From assembly GCA_963580285.1 (NCBI GenBank), contig OY757014.1:12290725-12354724 (forward strand): a stretch of DNA of 64,000 bases. Direction: 5' to 3'. The translations under genes were made by a program, and so were the position numbers. Source of the DNA: Lucinisca nassula. Taxonomy: Eukaryota; Mollusca; Bivalvia; Lucinida; Lucinidae. Of this stretch, positions 43,311 to 54,475 are shown piece by piece. The number at the start of each line of letters is the position of its first letter. Position 1 is the stretch's first letter. A model generated the notes under the pieces. That model made no database searches, was not told the DNA's origin, and saw only the letters and a list, made by a program, of their open reading frames with translations.

Positions 43311-43521
43311 AATTTAAAATTAAATTTAAATCCACTATGACATCACAGAATATTGCATTGTGGGAAACTCAAGGGAGATTACTCTTAGAGGAAAATAGGT
43401 ATGTACTTTAAAACAAATGGGAATTTTTTCATGCAATTTTCAATAAAATGACCCTCTTTGTTTCTGCTTTCACCCTGCTTAATGCTAAGAATATTTTAAA
43501 CTTCTTAATATTTGCCTTTTA

Positions 43522-43830
43522 AGGGGAATGGGTACACCTTCAGGGGAGGTAACTCCTACGGAAGTATTTTTGTCTCCCATGTTAAAAGGGGTAAACTCTT
43601 AAAGGAAAGATAAAGATAAAGATAAAAGAAGCTTTATTCAACGTCGCATATTCAAAACAAATAACATAAGCTCTGTAGAGCTTTTATTGCTATAGAGGAG
43701 CAAATTCTTTCCTCTAAGAGTAGACCCCTTTTTCAGTTGGACAGGACTTATAGAAAAGCAAACAGGAAGTCCCAAAAGTTGCCTCCTGTTGAAAAATGGC
43801 AGAAAAATCTGCTAGGTGTTCCCATTCCCC
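43522..43830. mobile_element. M6 MITE with an internal insertion
   Basis: Ends AGGGGAATGGGTACACCTT and AGGTGTTCCCATTCCCCT, next to TTAA on the left. The long arms have GTAAACTCTTAAAGGAAAG / CTTTCCTCTAAGAGTAGAC. About 90 bp of (GATAAA)n and CTTTATTCAACGTCGCATAT interrupt the hairpin. A simpler copy is at 56517-56757. Confidence 0.75.
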
Positions 43831-44213
43831 TAAGCAAATGAGGCTTTGAACAACTGAGACAAGTGGTCTAAATTTATCAAACTTTCAACTTTTCCATTTA
43901 TCAAATTCTAACAGAAATTCCTTTTACTATCTGTCTACAGAATAAGTTTTTTTTTAATTTGACACTAAAATTTGACTAGCATTACAACCCTTCCATCAGC
44001 TCCATTCAGACTAAGAGCAACAATAATCAAAGCACTGAGAGTACTGGTGGGTTGATCGTCTCTGAGTGTAGGTTGGGAAAATAGTCCTGAACTGAGAATC
44101 AAACTGTTCATTTAAATTTAAGCAAGCACAGTAGATCTGATCAGATATCGCGTTATGTGGCATCTGATTATTTAGATTCTGTTTGCCAATGCCACAGTGC
44201 ACGAGCACAGTCC
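43831..44213. other. no gene; cassette copy
   Basis: 44117-44192 is a degenerate cassette (GCAAGCACAGTAGATCTGAT ... TTTAGATTCTGTTTGCC). The rest is unassigned. Confidence 0.45.
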
Positions 44214-44505
44214 AACCCATCGGGGCTTGAATAATAGATGGACTGTATGATGCTTCCACGCAGAGCTAAAACCGACCGCACACGAGTACTGGTAAATGGC
44301 TTAGAGGATCTAAGCCTGCCCAGGCAATGCGATGGGAGTCAGACCGTCCATGCTCATAAACCCTAGTGGTTTCAATACGCGACAGGGCATGAGATGTCAT
44401 TTCATCTCAGTGTCCGGCAAAAGTCCCATAAGATTGGAAGTAACGTCTCCAAATGACCTAAACAGTGTTGCCATGGAGGTTAAACCTCAAATCAAACAAA
44501 CTACA
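44214..44505 (+). mobile_element. S3 SINE
   Basis: CCCATCGGGGCTTGAATAAT through ATGGAGGTTAAACCTCAAAT. AGCACAG is present on both flanks as a probable duplication. A 105-codon frame here is incidental. Confidence 0.75.
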
Positions 44506-45918
44506 AGCACAGCCCAGAATTTCCTTCTTACGCTTCGCTCTGATGTCTTAGGGATGCTACAAACAACCAGTACTTGGATTTTGTTCAAGGTCAGATGGTC
44601 AGTGATAGTCACGCGGACAATAGCAAGCAAAAGATTCTCTGCTTCATAACATAGACTGTGGGTACCCGTTAAAACTCTTCATTATAAGAAAAGTGTTCAA
44701 TCAATTTTTTGTCGAAAAAAAATATGGTAGCATATTGTTTAATTGTTTCCCTTCTATATATGCATATATTGATTCATCTTTCTGAATTTAGAGTATTTCA
44801 TTGATTATGCAAAACAATCTGTGCTGAAAAAATATTACATGTTTAAATTTTATCCAGCTGCAAACAATGTAGATCCATCAATGGCTTCTGATCAGCATCT
44901 ACAATGTTTGTTGTTGTTTCTCCTCTCTCTTTTCTCCTCCAACCACTGCATCCCAGCTCCTGAATAACAGTGATCTGTAACCGAGCCCCTTCAGCCATAT
45001 GCTCAAACAAAAAAGTTAATTTTACCTGTTGATGCAGGCTTGTACACAGTTGGGAGGATGCAAATGGAGCCCCTCCACACTTTTGGAAATTATCTCAGAT
45101 TCATGTAGTTTTTCACCCGAAATTCGCACCCTCAACCCGCCCCTTTTCAGAGTCTGCGTACAGGCCTGAATCATGTTCAAAACTGTTCCTACATACATAT
45201 GGCGAACAGAGCCGACCCTGATCAGAAGGCATGTAGTGTCTATCCAAGCTGGGTCTATGCTGTATGCCTAATAACCTATAAAGACTGGGCTGCTCATTTT
45301 TTGCTCTTAAACATTTCAAAGTTCTAAGCAGAAGTGCGAAAAGTCTATTTTTACTCGACTTGGCATACATTTGTGTAACAGTTTTCCAAAGACGTCACGT
45401 GACAGCGTGTATTGTTTTTCTTTCATTACGTGAGCAACCCGGCATTCTTATACTATTTCGTATGCCAAATACCTCAAATGCCACTATTTAAGCCAACAGT
45501 GAAGTCCCTGTGCAACATGCTGAGCAGAAGCCACATTCCGCGGCATCTGATCTGTGTATTCAGTGTTCACACGATTCCTGTCAAGACTCTATTGATAGCT
45601 CAGACTGCTCTGACCTATATGTTGCATCGATAAAAATAGCGCAACATTTCAAGTTCTATTAATATTGGTTTTCCCTAATCAGTGATGGTCAAATGGACAA
45701 CTGCAGGTATTCCGTATGCCATTTATTAAATTAGGGTCGATTATAAACAATCGACCCAAAAACCACCCCAACGTTGTTCAAAACAGCAACAAGATGTTGA
45801 CTGTACCAAAAAGTACAGTATCTAATACACTGATATTTTTGCTGCCAAAATACAGGTAAGATTTTTGTCATAATGAATGAATGAGGTTTAAACACAGTGT
45901 TAACTAACAAACATATTA
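44506..45918. other. no gene; three degenerate hairpin cassettes
   Basis: Cassette-like pairs are at 44863-44912 (GCAAACAATGTAGATCC / GCATCTACAATGTTTG), 45203-45270 (GAGCCGACCCTGATCAGAAG / GGGTCTATGCTGTATGCC) and 45490-45572 (GCCAACAGTGAAGTCCCTG). TGACGTCACGTGAC-like GACGTCACGTGAC is at 45392. No exon is supported. Confidence 0.45.
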
Positions 45919-46267
45919 CAGTAGAACTTCAATGGCTCGAGCACCGATGGCTCGTTTACCATGGATGTGTCAAACCCATTCTTGAGCCCCTCGCGAAATC
46001 CTCTACATATGAAATATTGGAGGATAATTAAGAAGATTTTAGTCTTTTATCTTGCAAATGTATGCTGTGTGTACTCATCAGAATCACCTCAATGAGGCGA
46101 TTCTAATGAGTACACCCAGCATACATTTTCAATATAGAACACCGAAAAGATGACTGAAAGTATCTCGTTATGCCTCCTGACAGTAACCTCAGTGGCTCGA
46201 ACTACCCCTGTCTCGAACAGATTTTCAAGGTCCCAAAGGTGTTCGAGCCATTGAAGTTTGACTATAG
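45919..46267. mobile_element. MITE with TIR AACTTCAATGGCTCGA, hosting an M7-type hairpin
   Basis: Left CAGTAGAACTTCAATGGCTC pairs with GAGCCATTGAAGTTTGACTA. TA-type flanks suggest mariner. At 46061-46129 lies a hairpin GTATGCTGTGTGTACTCATC / GAGTACACCCAGCATAC with an AGAATCACCTCAATGAG core, as in M7. Confidence 0.7.
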
Positions 46268-46281
46268 TTTTGAACAAGTGG

Positions 46282-46500
46282 GCCCACACATCAAGATAAC
46301 AAGTCCGCGTAAAAGACCCCTCTAAACCCCACTTTATATAGAGAAAAGTGGGGTTTACAGAGGTATACAATATCTGCCTTATTTTTGCTCAAAAACATAG
46401 ACTGTTGGTACTCGATAGAACTGCCTCATTGAGGCGGTTCTAACAAGCATCCACAATCTATGTTGAAAGCAGAAATAAGAAAGATGTTATCATTTTTACC
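46282..46500. mobile_element. M7 foldback element
   Basis: CTCTAAACCCCACTTTATAT / AAAAGTGGGGTTTACAGAGG, then CTTATTTTTGCTCAAAAACA TAG and hairpin ATAGAACTGCCTCATTGAGG CGGTTCTAAC. Confidence 0.7.
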
Positions 46501-46847
46501 AAAAATGTGTAATTTCTGACACCATGTTGGATGCCATTATTTCACACGGACATGTTTTAGTTTTCCTAATGAATTGCAAAGTACACTCAACTATTCAGAT
46601 CATTCAATGAATATGAATGCAAAGCACACATTTCCAGTGTATTTCTTCAAATTTGATGTCGAAAAAGAAAACATTGTTTGAGTAAAATTTCAGCTCCAAA
46701 ACATCCATCAACATTGTGTAAAAGCTCCTGAATAGGGAATGTGACATACATTGGCAGGGAAGTGTGCGGAATACACAAAATAGTTTGGGGTAATACAACT
46801 GAAATTTAATGGCTCAGTCAGGCTTGAGACCATAAAAGATAGTTTTT
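46501..46847. other. no feature recognised
   Basis: AT-rich unassigned sequence. Confidence 0.4.
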
Positions 46848-47330
46848 GTTTGTTTTGTTTGTTTGTTTTGGAGTTTTAACTTCCCAGTCAACACTATTTA
46901 GGTCTTTTTTGCGTCGGTCAGTTTACCTATCCACACTTTACCTGGGCAGGCTGATATATATTTTGTTTGATTTGAGGTTTAACGTCCCCGTCAACACTGT
47001 ATAGATCATTATGAAGACATTGCTTCCAATTTTGTGGGACTTTTACCCGACATTGAGATGAAATGACATCTCAAGCCCTTCCTCCCCAATTAAACTAACA
47101 GGGCCAATATGCATGGACGGTCCAACTTGCAACACTTTTCCTGGGAATGCTTAGAGCCTCTAAGCAGTTTACCAGTACTCCTGTGCGGTTGCTTATATGT
47201 AAGCCGTTAACCAGTGCACATTCTTTCGCCAGAAACTGACAACTGCCCATCTTGATTCAGCAGAAGAGAATGACAGTAGAAATGATTTCATGATCTATCT
47301 CCACGAAAGAATGTCAAAAGATAGTTTTTA
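46848..47330 (-). mobile_element. S2 SINE split by S3
   Basis: The S2 3' part (GTTTTAACTTCCCAGTCAAC; CCTGGGCAGGCTGATAT) is separated from the rest (TATATGTAAGCCGTTAACCA; GCCAGAAACTGACAACTGCC) by S3 at 46961-47190. Intact S2 at 32069 has these two parts adjacent. S3 is therefore younger here. Confidence 0.75.
46961..47190 (-). mobile_element. S3 SINE nested in S2
   Basis: TTTGATTTGAGGTTTAACGT to CCAGTACTCCTGTGCGGTT. The flanking CTGATATAT / GCTTATATG is an imperfect target duplication. Confidence 0.75.
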
Positions 47331-47816
47331 CTGCTGAGACAATCTAGCTATCCATGGTTCAGACCTCAACCCTGATTCATGAGTGTATTAATCTATACAT
47401 GATAGTTTTACTGTGTATTTTATTATGAATCACTGTTGAGCTAGAAAGCCTCCATGTGGATCAATTTGTTATTGTTATTATATTTGATACTGCACTGGAA
47501 CTAAGGGCAAGTGTTGAAATTTCATAAACTCCAGAGTTGAAGCCCCGTAGTAGTTTTACTACTGGCCATCCTAAGACGGTAATTCTTTTGCAATGTCTTG
47601 TATATTGGCTTTGTGTCGTTGGTTCATGTTTCATCTTCATGTTTTTGTGTGTGCCTTTCTTTAGGTGTCTTGGGATGGCTGCATTCTTTGATTGTGGCCT
47701 TTCCTGAGTGACCTTTTCTTACTAGTTGGTTTCTATAAATACAAGTATAGCCTTTAGAGTCTTTGTCGCAGCATTTCTATGAATCCTGGGTAGATAAGGT
47801 ATCAGAGATTGACCCA
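47331..47816. other. no feature recognised
   Basis: No repeat or exon that I can support. Confidence 0.4.
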
Positions 47817-48029
47817 ATAACCCTTCTCTTGCTGAATATTCATTTTAGCCACACCCATCTCTGACTTTGAACCAATCAGAATACTTGATGTCATTTATTC
47901 CTACAAATTCATAAACTGGATGTCAAACATTGTAGATCCTGATCAGATGGCTTCTTCAGAAGCCATCTGATCTGGATCTACACTGTTTGCAAAGATAGGG
48001 GTTGTCGTGAACAGCAAGATAAGAGTTAA
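47817..48029. mobile_element. M2 MITE, inverse orientation
   Basis: Starts AACCCTTCTCTTGCTGAATA and ends GAACAGCAAGATAAGAGTTA A. Hairpin CAGATGGCTTCTTCAGAAGC CATCTG with GTAGATCC / GGATCTAC. Confidence 0.8.
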
Positions 48030-48225
48030 AAGCTTATATTACAAATGGGAAAAGTAAGAAAAAATCTACCAAATCTTCAGGGGTTCCAATATCATCATCT
48101 TCATCAAATGGTCTCATTTCTGATGCAATAGCCAAGGACTGGGTAATTCAGTAAAGCATTTTACTCCAAGAAATTCTTGCAAAGGATATCAGGTACTTGT
48201 GTAAGAAATACAGCAAAATTCCTAT

Positions 48226-48291
48226 AATAAGACCACTTTTGGGACTGTTCAAAAGACCACTTTAGAATAGTTCCAAAATTGGTCTCTTACC
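48226..48291. repeat. foldback hairpin related to 5349-5417
   Basis: AATAAGACCACTTTTGGGAC pairs with GTTCCAAAATTGGTCTCTTA. Confidence 0.6.
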
Positions 48292-48439
48292 AGAGTGCAC
48301 TGTGTGAAGAGTGCACTGTGTGAAGAAAAAAACATAAACAAAGTTACTGTAAATGAAACCTTTGAAAATGTTTTAAATGAAAAATTAGTCTTAACTTAAG
48401 ATGGTCTAAATAGCAGAATTTTGCTGTCCAACAGTTCCC

Positions 48440-48662
48440 AAATAATAATAATAATAATCGACCTTATTTATAGAGGGTTACACATTTAGTACTAGTACTA
48501 ATCTTCCATGTGGCCCTCTTTTCCTGGGTAGGAACCAGTACTAAGCAATGTGGATAAAGTTTCTTGCTCAAGGAAACAACGCGTGGCGCTTGTGAGGATC
48601 GAACCGGTTACCTTTCGATCTCAAATCCGATGCTTTACCACTGCACCACAGCGCTCCACATC
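48440..48662 (-). mobile_element. S4 tRNA-derived SINE
   Basis: On the minus strand GCTGTGGTGCAGTGGTAAAG (A box) and GGTTCGATCCTC (B box) form a tRNA-like head. The body has CCTTGAGCAAGAAACTTTAT and TGGTTCCTACCCAGG, and the tail is (ATT)n. A central block resembles conserved SINE core domains; which one is uncertain. Not a tRNA gene: no acceptor pairing and a SINE body follows. Confidence 0.75.
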
Positions 48663-48817
48663 CAACTGAGTAAACTGGAAAGGATACATCCAGCATCATT
48701 CCATCATTTTCGCAAAGGAGAAAACTTTTATAGTAACATTGTTTTCCTTCCAAAACAGAGAGTCTTCCCTTAAAGCATAGCTCCAGAAAAGGCGCTTTTT
48801 CATCCAAAAACTACTGA

Positions 48818-48930
48818 TATTTTTCTTATTTCTGCACAAAAACATATATTGTTGGTATTCATTAGAAGGTGCATCTAATGAGTACCCACAAGATATGTTT
48901 TTGTGCAGAAATAAGAAAAATAATATACCC
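48818..48930. mobile_element. M7-type foldback, degenerate
   Basis: TTTTTCTTATTTCTGCACAA pairs with TTGTGCAGAAATAAGAAAAA. The core GTTAGAAC hairpin is reduced to ATTAGAAGGTGCATCTAAT. Confidence 0.65.
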
Positions 48931-48939
48931 CCTCTTATG

Positions 48940-49065
48940 TGAAGCTATGACAAAGGAAAGAATTTGCTCCTCATTCCTTTAAGAACAGACCCCTAGTAAT
49001 AAGGAGGATAACATTTTATGAAAGGGTTGCCTCCCATTAAGGTGTTTCTGTTTCTCTGTGTTCAA
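48940..49065. mobile_element. M6 fragment
   Basis: AAAGGAAAGAATTTGCTCC, AAGAACAGACCCCTAGTAAT and TTGCCTCCCATTAAGGTGTT match M6 arms. Confidence 0.5.
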
Positions 49066-49302
49066 AGTTAGGCATGTCTGTTTTTGAAAACAGAAGTATT
49101 AGACAGAAGCAACATCAGATGGCACACAGAGAATATTATGGTGAACCAATTAAACTGGATTTACACTAATCTACACTGCACAAGCTCATGTCTGATCACA
49201 CAACTGAAAGACTTAAAAAATTCGTAGCCTGGCACATTCTAAAGAAGACATTGATAAAGACTTTTGCCTTAAACCAAACCAATGTCTGTCATTAACTGAT
49301 TT

Positions 49303-49605
49303 TGTTTGTTTGTTTGATTTGAGGTTTAACGTTCCCGTCAACACTGTAAAGGTCATTTTGGAGAAGTTGCGTCCAATTTTGTGGGACTTTTACCCGACAT
49401 TGAGATGAAATGACATTTCAAGCCCTGTCGCCCAATGAAACCAATAGGGTTTATTAGCATTGACGGTCCGCCTCGCACGGCAGTTCCTGGACAGGCTTAG
49501 ATCCTCTAAGCGGTTTACCAGTACTAGTGTACAGGCCGGATTCAGCTCTGCGTGGAAGCATCATGCAGCCCATATATTTCTTCAAGCCCTTATGGGCAGG
49601 GGCCT
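49303..49605 (-). mobile_element. S3 SINE, full length
   Basis: TTTGATTTGAGGTTTAACGT to ATTTCTTCAAGCCCTTATGG, reverse orientation, high similarity to the consensus. Confidence 0.8.
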
Positions 49606-49617
49606 GTCAACATGGTA

Positions 49618-49858
49618 TCTAGTACTTGTCCTGCTGAATAAATTAATTTAGCCACACCCATTTCAAACTATGAACCAATCAAACTATTTGATATAATGTA
49701 TTCATTCACATTTGCAAACTGAATGATCATGTAGATCCCAATCAGATGACTTCAGGAGCAATCTGATTTGTATCTACACTGTTTGCAAAGGTATGGTTAT
49801 CCATAGGGGCTTGTATCATGAAAAAAAAAAAAAAAAAAAAAAAAATGAAAAAAAAAAA

Positions 49859-49889
<31 letters not shown>

Positions 49890-50250
49890 GGTACTATATT
49901 AGAGACAAGGGGGGAAACTTCTGCTCCATTTTTGGGGGGGTTACCTCATTTTACCCAGTGTATCTTTTTCGCAAATGCAGTTTTTCACCTGCTTATTATG
50001 AATTATACAAGTTAAATATGTCCACTTTGCAACAATAATCCGCCTCTGTCTGTCACTTGCAGGAAACATGTTTTTCTCGCATGGATTAACTCAGCAAAGC
50101 TAAATTCGGCATAAACGTGTGACAAAAATTTTCAGGTTTTCATCAATCACAAGCGAACTAGTGTTACGGAGGAAACTTTTTTCGCTTTCAACTGATGTCT
50201 TTCATTAAAATGAACCTCTCTTGACCAATTTGAATCCAAAAAGATGTACT
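49618..50250 (+). repeat. P2 inverted-repeat pair, left arm, with M2-like insert
   Basis: Outer CTTGTCCTGCTGAATA, then an M2-like block with cassette (49625-49795), then CCATAGGGGCTTGTATCATG, A and T runs, GACAAGGGGGGAAACTTCTG, ATGTTTTTCTCGCATGGATT and AAGCGAACTAGTGTTACGG. All but the M2 block is inverted at 56040-56520. Weaker similarity continues to about 50340. Confidence 0.75.
49821..49889. repeat. A-tract/T-tract self-complementary run
   Basis: Two runs of A separated by TG are followed by a T run, forming a perfect snapback. The other P2 arm has the same design at 56421-56462. Run lengths may include assembly error. Confidence 0.7.
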
Positions 50251-50529
50251 CGTTGCTCTAAATTTTTGTTTTGCTTCTTTTGCTTCGCATTCCGCAGTGT
50301 TCTGTCAATGATCGGTATAGATACCCGGGCGCTTGCCATAATCGTCGTGTTTAAAAAACGGGACGTGCAGGACAGATATAATCCGGAACTTTGGAAACTA
50401 CGTCCGGCAGTGGAGTAGTTGTTGTTACTGTTAAAATGTGTGTGATAGCCTTGATTTCGCCTTTGATTTATTTTTTCAATGTAACATATTCTGCTAGGAC
50501 TACATTGTGAGCAATCTGGATGGGGCCAC

Positions 50530-51842
50530 AAACCGTGGCCACAAACAGACTGACTTGATTATCATGGACTTCGCTAAGGCCTTTGACAAGGTACCTCACA
50601 GGAGGCTATTGTATAAATTGGATTACTATGGGATAAGAGGATCCACACACAGGTGGATTAGCTCATGGCTCTCAGGGCGCTCACAACAAGTTGTACTTGA
50701 TGGCCAAGCGTCTGATCCAGTCCCTGTTTTATCTGGTGTCCCCCAAGGTTCGGTCCTTGGACCGGTCCTTTTCTTGGTATTCATTAATGATCTCCCTGAT
50801 AACATCAGGTCATCTGTCCGTTTGTTTGCTGATGATTGTGTCCTTTATAGGAATATATATTCTTCTTCTGACTGTCTTATTCTACAAGATGACCTGAATC
50901 AACTAGCACAGTGGGAGGCCGATTGGCAGATGAAATTCAATGTGGCCAAATGTCATTCAATGAGGGTGTCGCGACACCCTCCTGACAAACAAATTAAGTT
51001 TGACTATAAACTACACCAGCAAATCTTGGAGCAGGTTCAATCCGCCAAATATCTTGGTATCACCATCACTGATGATCTTGATTGGGGTCAACACATTTCA
51101 GAAATTACATCAAAAGCAACTAGGACTTTAGGATTTCTTAGACGAAACTTGGCTTTTGCACCTAGGCAGACAAAGGATGTTGCATATAAAACATTGGTTC
51201 GCCCTCAGCTAGAATATGCATCACCCATTTGGCATCCCTATGTTAAAACTCAGATTCAGCAGGTGGAGAAGGTGCAGAGGACAGCTGCTCGATGGACCTG
51301 CCGACGATGGCGCAATAGAAGCAGCGTCGGTGACATGCTTAACGAGCTAGAATGACCGTCCCTAGAGGCCCGTCGTGAGCAGTCCTCTTTAACCTTCTTC
51401 TATAAGATACATTCAGGTACAGTGGCCGTTAATAAAGATAAATACTTGACCCCTGTGACAGTTTCAACTCGAACAAGGGCATCAAAAGTAAACAACTCAC
51501 AGTATCACAGGTACCAGTCCTACAGTGATGCCCTGAAAAATTCCTTCTTCCCTAGGACTATTCCCCAGTGGAATAGTCTTCCCTCTTCTGTGGTGAATGC
51601 TAAGACTGCAGAGGAGTTCAAAGCCCATACAGTGTAAGATTGAGACTCAGAGGTATGCGTTTTAGTATACCTCTGTTATTCAGATTGTAAACAGTTTTAA
51701 GGACTCATCCAGTGACTTCTCTTTCTTTTTTTTTTTTTTTTTTCTTTTTTTTTCAGCTAAATTCTAAATTTAGCTACGCACCCAACTGAGGTAATGGCCA
51801 AATATGACCGACTCAGTATAAGAAGATAGATAGATAGATAGA
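50530..51842 (+). mobile_element. CR1/L2-like LINE, 5'-truncated
   Basis: RT and thumb coding (from TDLIIMDFAKAFD) are followed by a 3' UTR with a T-rich tract and the tail (AGAT)n at 51824-51842. Microsatellite 3' ends are typical of CR1/L2-type LINEs. No endonuclease or ORF1 is present. It lies inside the P2 pair. Confidence 0.75.
50537..51637 (+). pseudogene. LINE reverse transcriptase with one in-frame TGA
   Basis: All RT core motifs are intact: LIIMDFAKAFDKVPH (A), LSGVPQGSVLGPVLF (B), RLFADDCVLY (C) and the thumb SAKYLGITITDDLDWGQHI. The frame is open to a TGA at 51353-51355 and then continues in frame as PSLEARREQSSLTFF to about 51637. One nonsense change and 5' truncation are the only visible lesions, so the insertion is fairly young. 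The translated start near 50507 is outside the LINE and not biological. Confidence 0.85.
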
Positions 51843-52531
51843 TACACGTATTACGCAGATAAGATAACTGGATGGCGTTTCTACGTATAATGGGCTGTGC
51901 TCTTGTAATTTTGTATTGTATCGCTTTGCGGTCAACTTCCAAATAGCCACTGCAACTTTTTTGACACATGCGCAGAAAAGGACATAAAATGTTTACTGAA
52001 AAGCAGAAGACGGCCTTAGATCTGATAAAAAAAACAAGACACAACTGCCTTGTTTATATCCAGGCTGGGAGGGCATAACCCACGTTATCGAGGAGATTGC
52101 TAGAGTGCTCGTATTGAAGGGAAATGTTTGTCAGTTTCTTGCACAACGGGTATCGTATAAAATCTGTGTTTTTGGCATTTGGCAGAGTGCTAAAGAACGT
52201 GTGTACATGACGTCGTCACCTTGTGTTTAAACGCTCGTTCCCGGTACACGGTGACGGTTAAATAAGCAAAAAAAAAAAAAAAAATGCAGCTGTGTTAAGC
52301 CAAACGGTTCAGAATATAAGTTAAAAGAGATACGCCTAGAAATAACTTGAAATTGATTTACAAATTTGGATTCATAGTGGTCGGAATGACTGACGACTTT
52401 AAGCGTGTGTCCTAATATTGTTACCTAAATCACAATAGGCCTGTAGGACTTTTCCCTCTTTTTTTTTTTTCTTTGTGATAAGTTGAAACCAAGGAAAAAC
52501 GTTTCAATATGTATTTTGTCTAATGTTTGCT

Positions 52532-52533
<2 letters not shown>
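51843..52533. other. no feature recognised
   Basis: Unique-looking sequence with an A-run at 52269-52283. No exon or repeat identified. Confidence 0.4.

Positions 52534-52597
<64 letters not shown>
52534..52597. repeat. (CT)n microsatellite
   Basis: About 31 uninterrupted TC dinucleotides. Confidence 0.95.
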
Positions 52598-52599
<2 letters not shown>

Positions 52600-53694
52600 A
52601 TATTTGTAAGAGATGTGTATAGGTCTTAAGACTAAGTAGATGGAAATATTGTGTACTGTTCATTCCAGAGGTAGAAAGAACAGTGTACAGACCTAAACTG
52701 CACCAACCTGGCCCAAGGATTATAAAACTTTTTTTTCATGCTCAACTGATAGGGCATGATATTTATCCGGCTCATAACTAAAAAAATGTAACGTAAACAC
52801 GTAGAAAACAGTGTAGTTCATACTTCAGTGAACGCAACGAGTCTTATGATTTTCAGTGACGTCAAGTGGCGTCATTCTAAACCATTGTTCTCTACGGGCG
52901 TTGGTGAGGTCAACGCTGGTCCTCTCTTTGTAGTAAAATGGCGTGTAAATGTTTTTCAGTTTAAAAAGTTTGCCCTATAAGCATTATTTTTCGTCCAGTG
53001 ATGAGGGGCAAAGAATGTAATTATAAATCAATAAACTTAATTTTCTGCTTTTCATGAAAGTATGACCGACAGCGAGTCGCTATCAAAGTTTACATGAACC
53101 TCTTTGGGGTTCACTTACTTTGCACACAACCCACTGCGTTCGTACTATCATGAACAGCAGAAAAATAAATTTCATTTCTTAAGTGTTTGTTTTCTTTGCC
53201 TCATATTGCTGCCTCACTCTAGGGTTTATTAGCTATCTCATTATGTCTATCATTGCAAAACACCCACATTGAGCCGGGGATAATTTTGTTTTCAAAACCG
53301 TCTTCTGTAGCATGTTTTGTTATCCGTGCAATTAGGAGAGAAGCTTCTCAGTTTCTCCTAAATGTACATTTTTAACAGTCAGAATGACATGTCCTTATCA
53401 ACTTTTAATGAAATGGACATTCAATTTGTCATCAAACTGCTGTCAACTGTCAAAGAAAGCAGGTCATGAAATGTACATGCACTGGTAGCACTTTACATGT
53501 AAACGGATGCTTTAGACACAAACTTTAGCGTGTCACTGGAAAAATGATGACGATTTCCTTCAGGAGGTATGAATATTAAAATACTAACATTTTGTTGTGA
53601 TACATTTGTTTGAATGTGCTTTATCGCTTATTAATTTCTGTATATCTGTGCAGTCTTTGCATTCACAATGCATTCTTTAAAGTTTTCGGACCAG
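52598..53694. other. longest stretch without recognised repeats
   Basis: Only a short M-type foldback trace (CTTTTTTTTCATGCTCAACT at 52728) and a CRE-like GTGACGTCAAG at about 52857 were noticed. No coding exon is supported. Confidence 0.4.
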
Positions 53695-53975
53695 CCTATC
53701 GGGGCTTAAAGAAATAGATAGGCTGCGTGACGCATCCAAGCAGAGCTGAAACCGACCGCACGCGAGAACTGCTAAACCGCTCAGGGAATCTATGCCTGCC
53801 TAGGCAAAGCGGTGCGAGTCAGACCGTCCATGCTTATAAACCCTATTGGTTTCATTTGGCGACAGGGCTTGAGATGTCAATTCATTTCAATGTCGAGTAA
53901 AAGTCCCACAAAATGGATTCAACGTCTCCAAAATGACCTGTTGATGGGCACTTTAAACATCTAATCAAACAAATA
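53695..53975 (+). mobile_element. S3 SINE
   Basis: CCTATCGGGGCTTAAAGAAA to TAAACATCTAATCAAACAAA. Near full length. Confidence 0.75.
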
Positions 53976-54174
53976 AATTTCTTAAAGTGTTTGGGTGAGG
54001 AAAATAATTAATATTGCGGTCGTGGCTTCGGGCTCGTTTTCAATGAATTAAAGTCGCATGCTCGACAAAACCCCACATGATACTAAACTAAACTGAAAAC
54101 TTGCTTGAAAATTCCTTGCTTCGGCCTCAATCCCATCATACATTCTATTATTCAGTTCCTATCTAAGCAGGAAA

Positions 54175-54461
54175 CGCCCCCGCCCATCGGGGCATGAAGA
54201 AATGATGCTTCCACGCAGAGCTGAAACCGACCCGCACCTGAGTACTGTTAATCCGCTTAGAGGATCTAAGCCTGCCCAGGAAAAGCGGTGCGAGTCGGCC
54301 CGTCCGTGTTAATTAACCCTATTGGTCCATTGGCCGGCAGGGCTTGAGATGTCATTTCATCTTAAGGTCGGGTAAAAGTCCCACAAAATTGGAAGCTACG
54401 TCTCCAAAATGACCTTTGCAGTGTGTTGACGGGGACGTTAAACCTCAAATCAAACAAACAA
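54175..54461 (+). mobile_element. S3 SINE, complete, 14-bp TSD
   Basis: Flanked by ATCTAAGCAGGAAA at 54161-54174 and 54462-54475. Starts CGCCCCCGCCCATCGGGGC, ends TTAAACCTCAAATCAAACAA. A slightly shortened head (GAAGAAATGATGC). Confidence 0.9.
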
Positions 54462-54475
54462 ATCTAAGCAGGAAA

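Noticed and set aside
45919..46267. Regulatory stem-loop or riboswitch
   Set aside because: The inverted ends and TA flank fit a MITE; a bacterial-type riboswitch has no place here.
48560..48660. tRNA gene
   Set aside because: A and B boxes are present, but a SINE body and (ATT)n tail follow and the acceptor stem does not pair.
49793..50038. Lys/Phe-rich ORF
   Set aside because: Translation of the A-run and T-run in the P2 arm.
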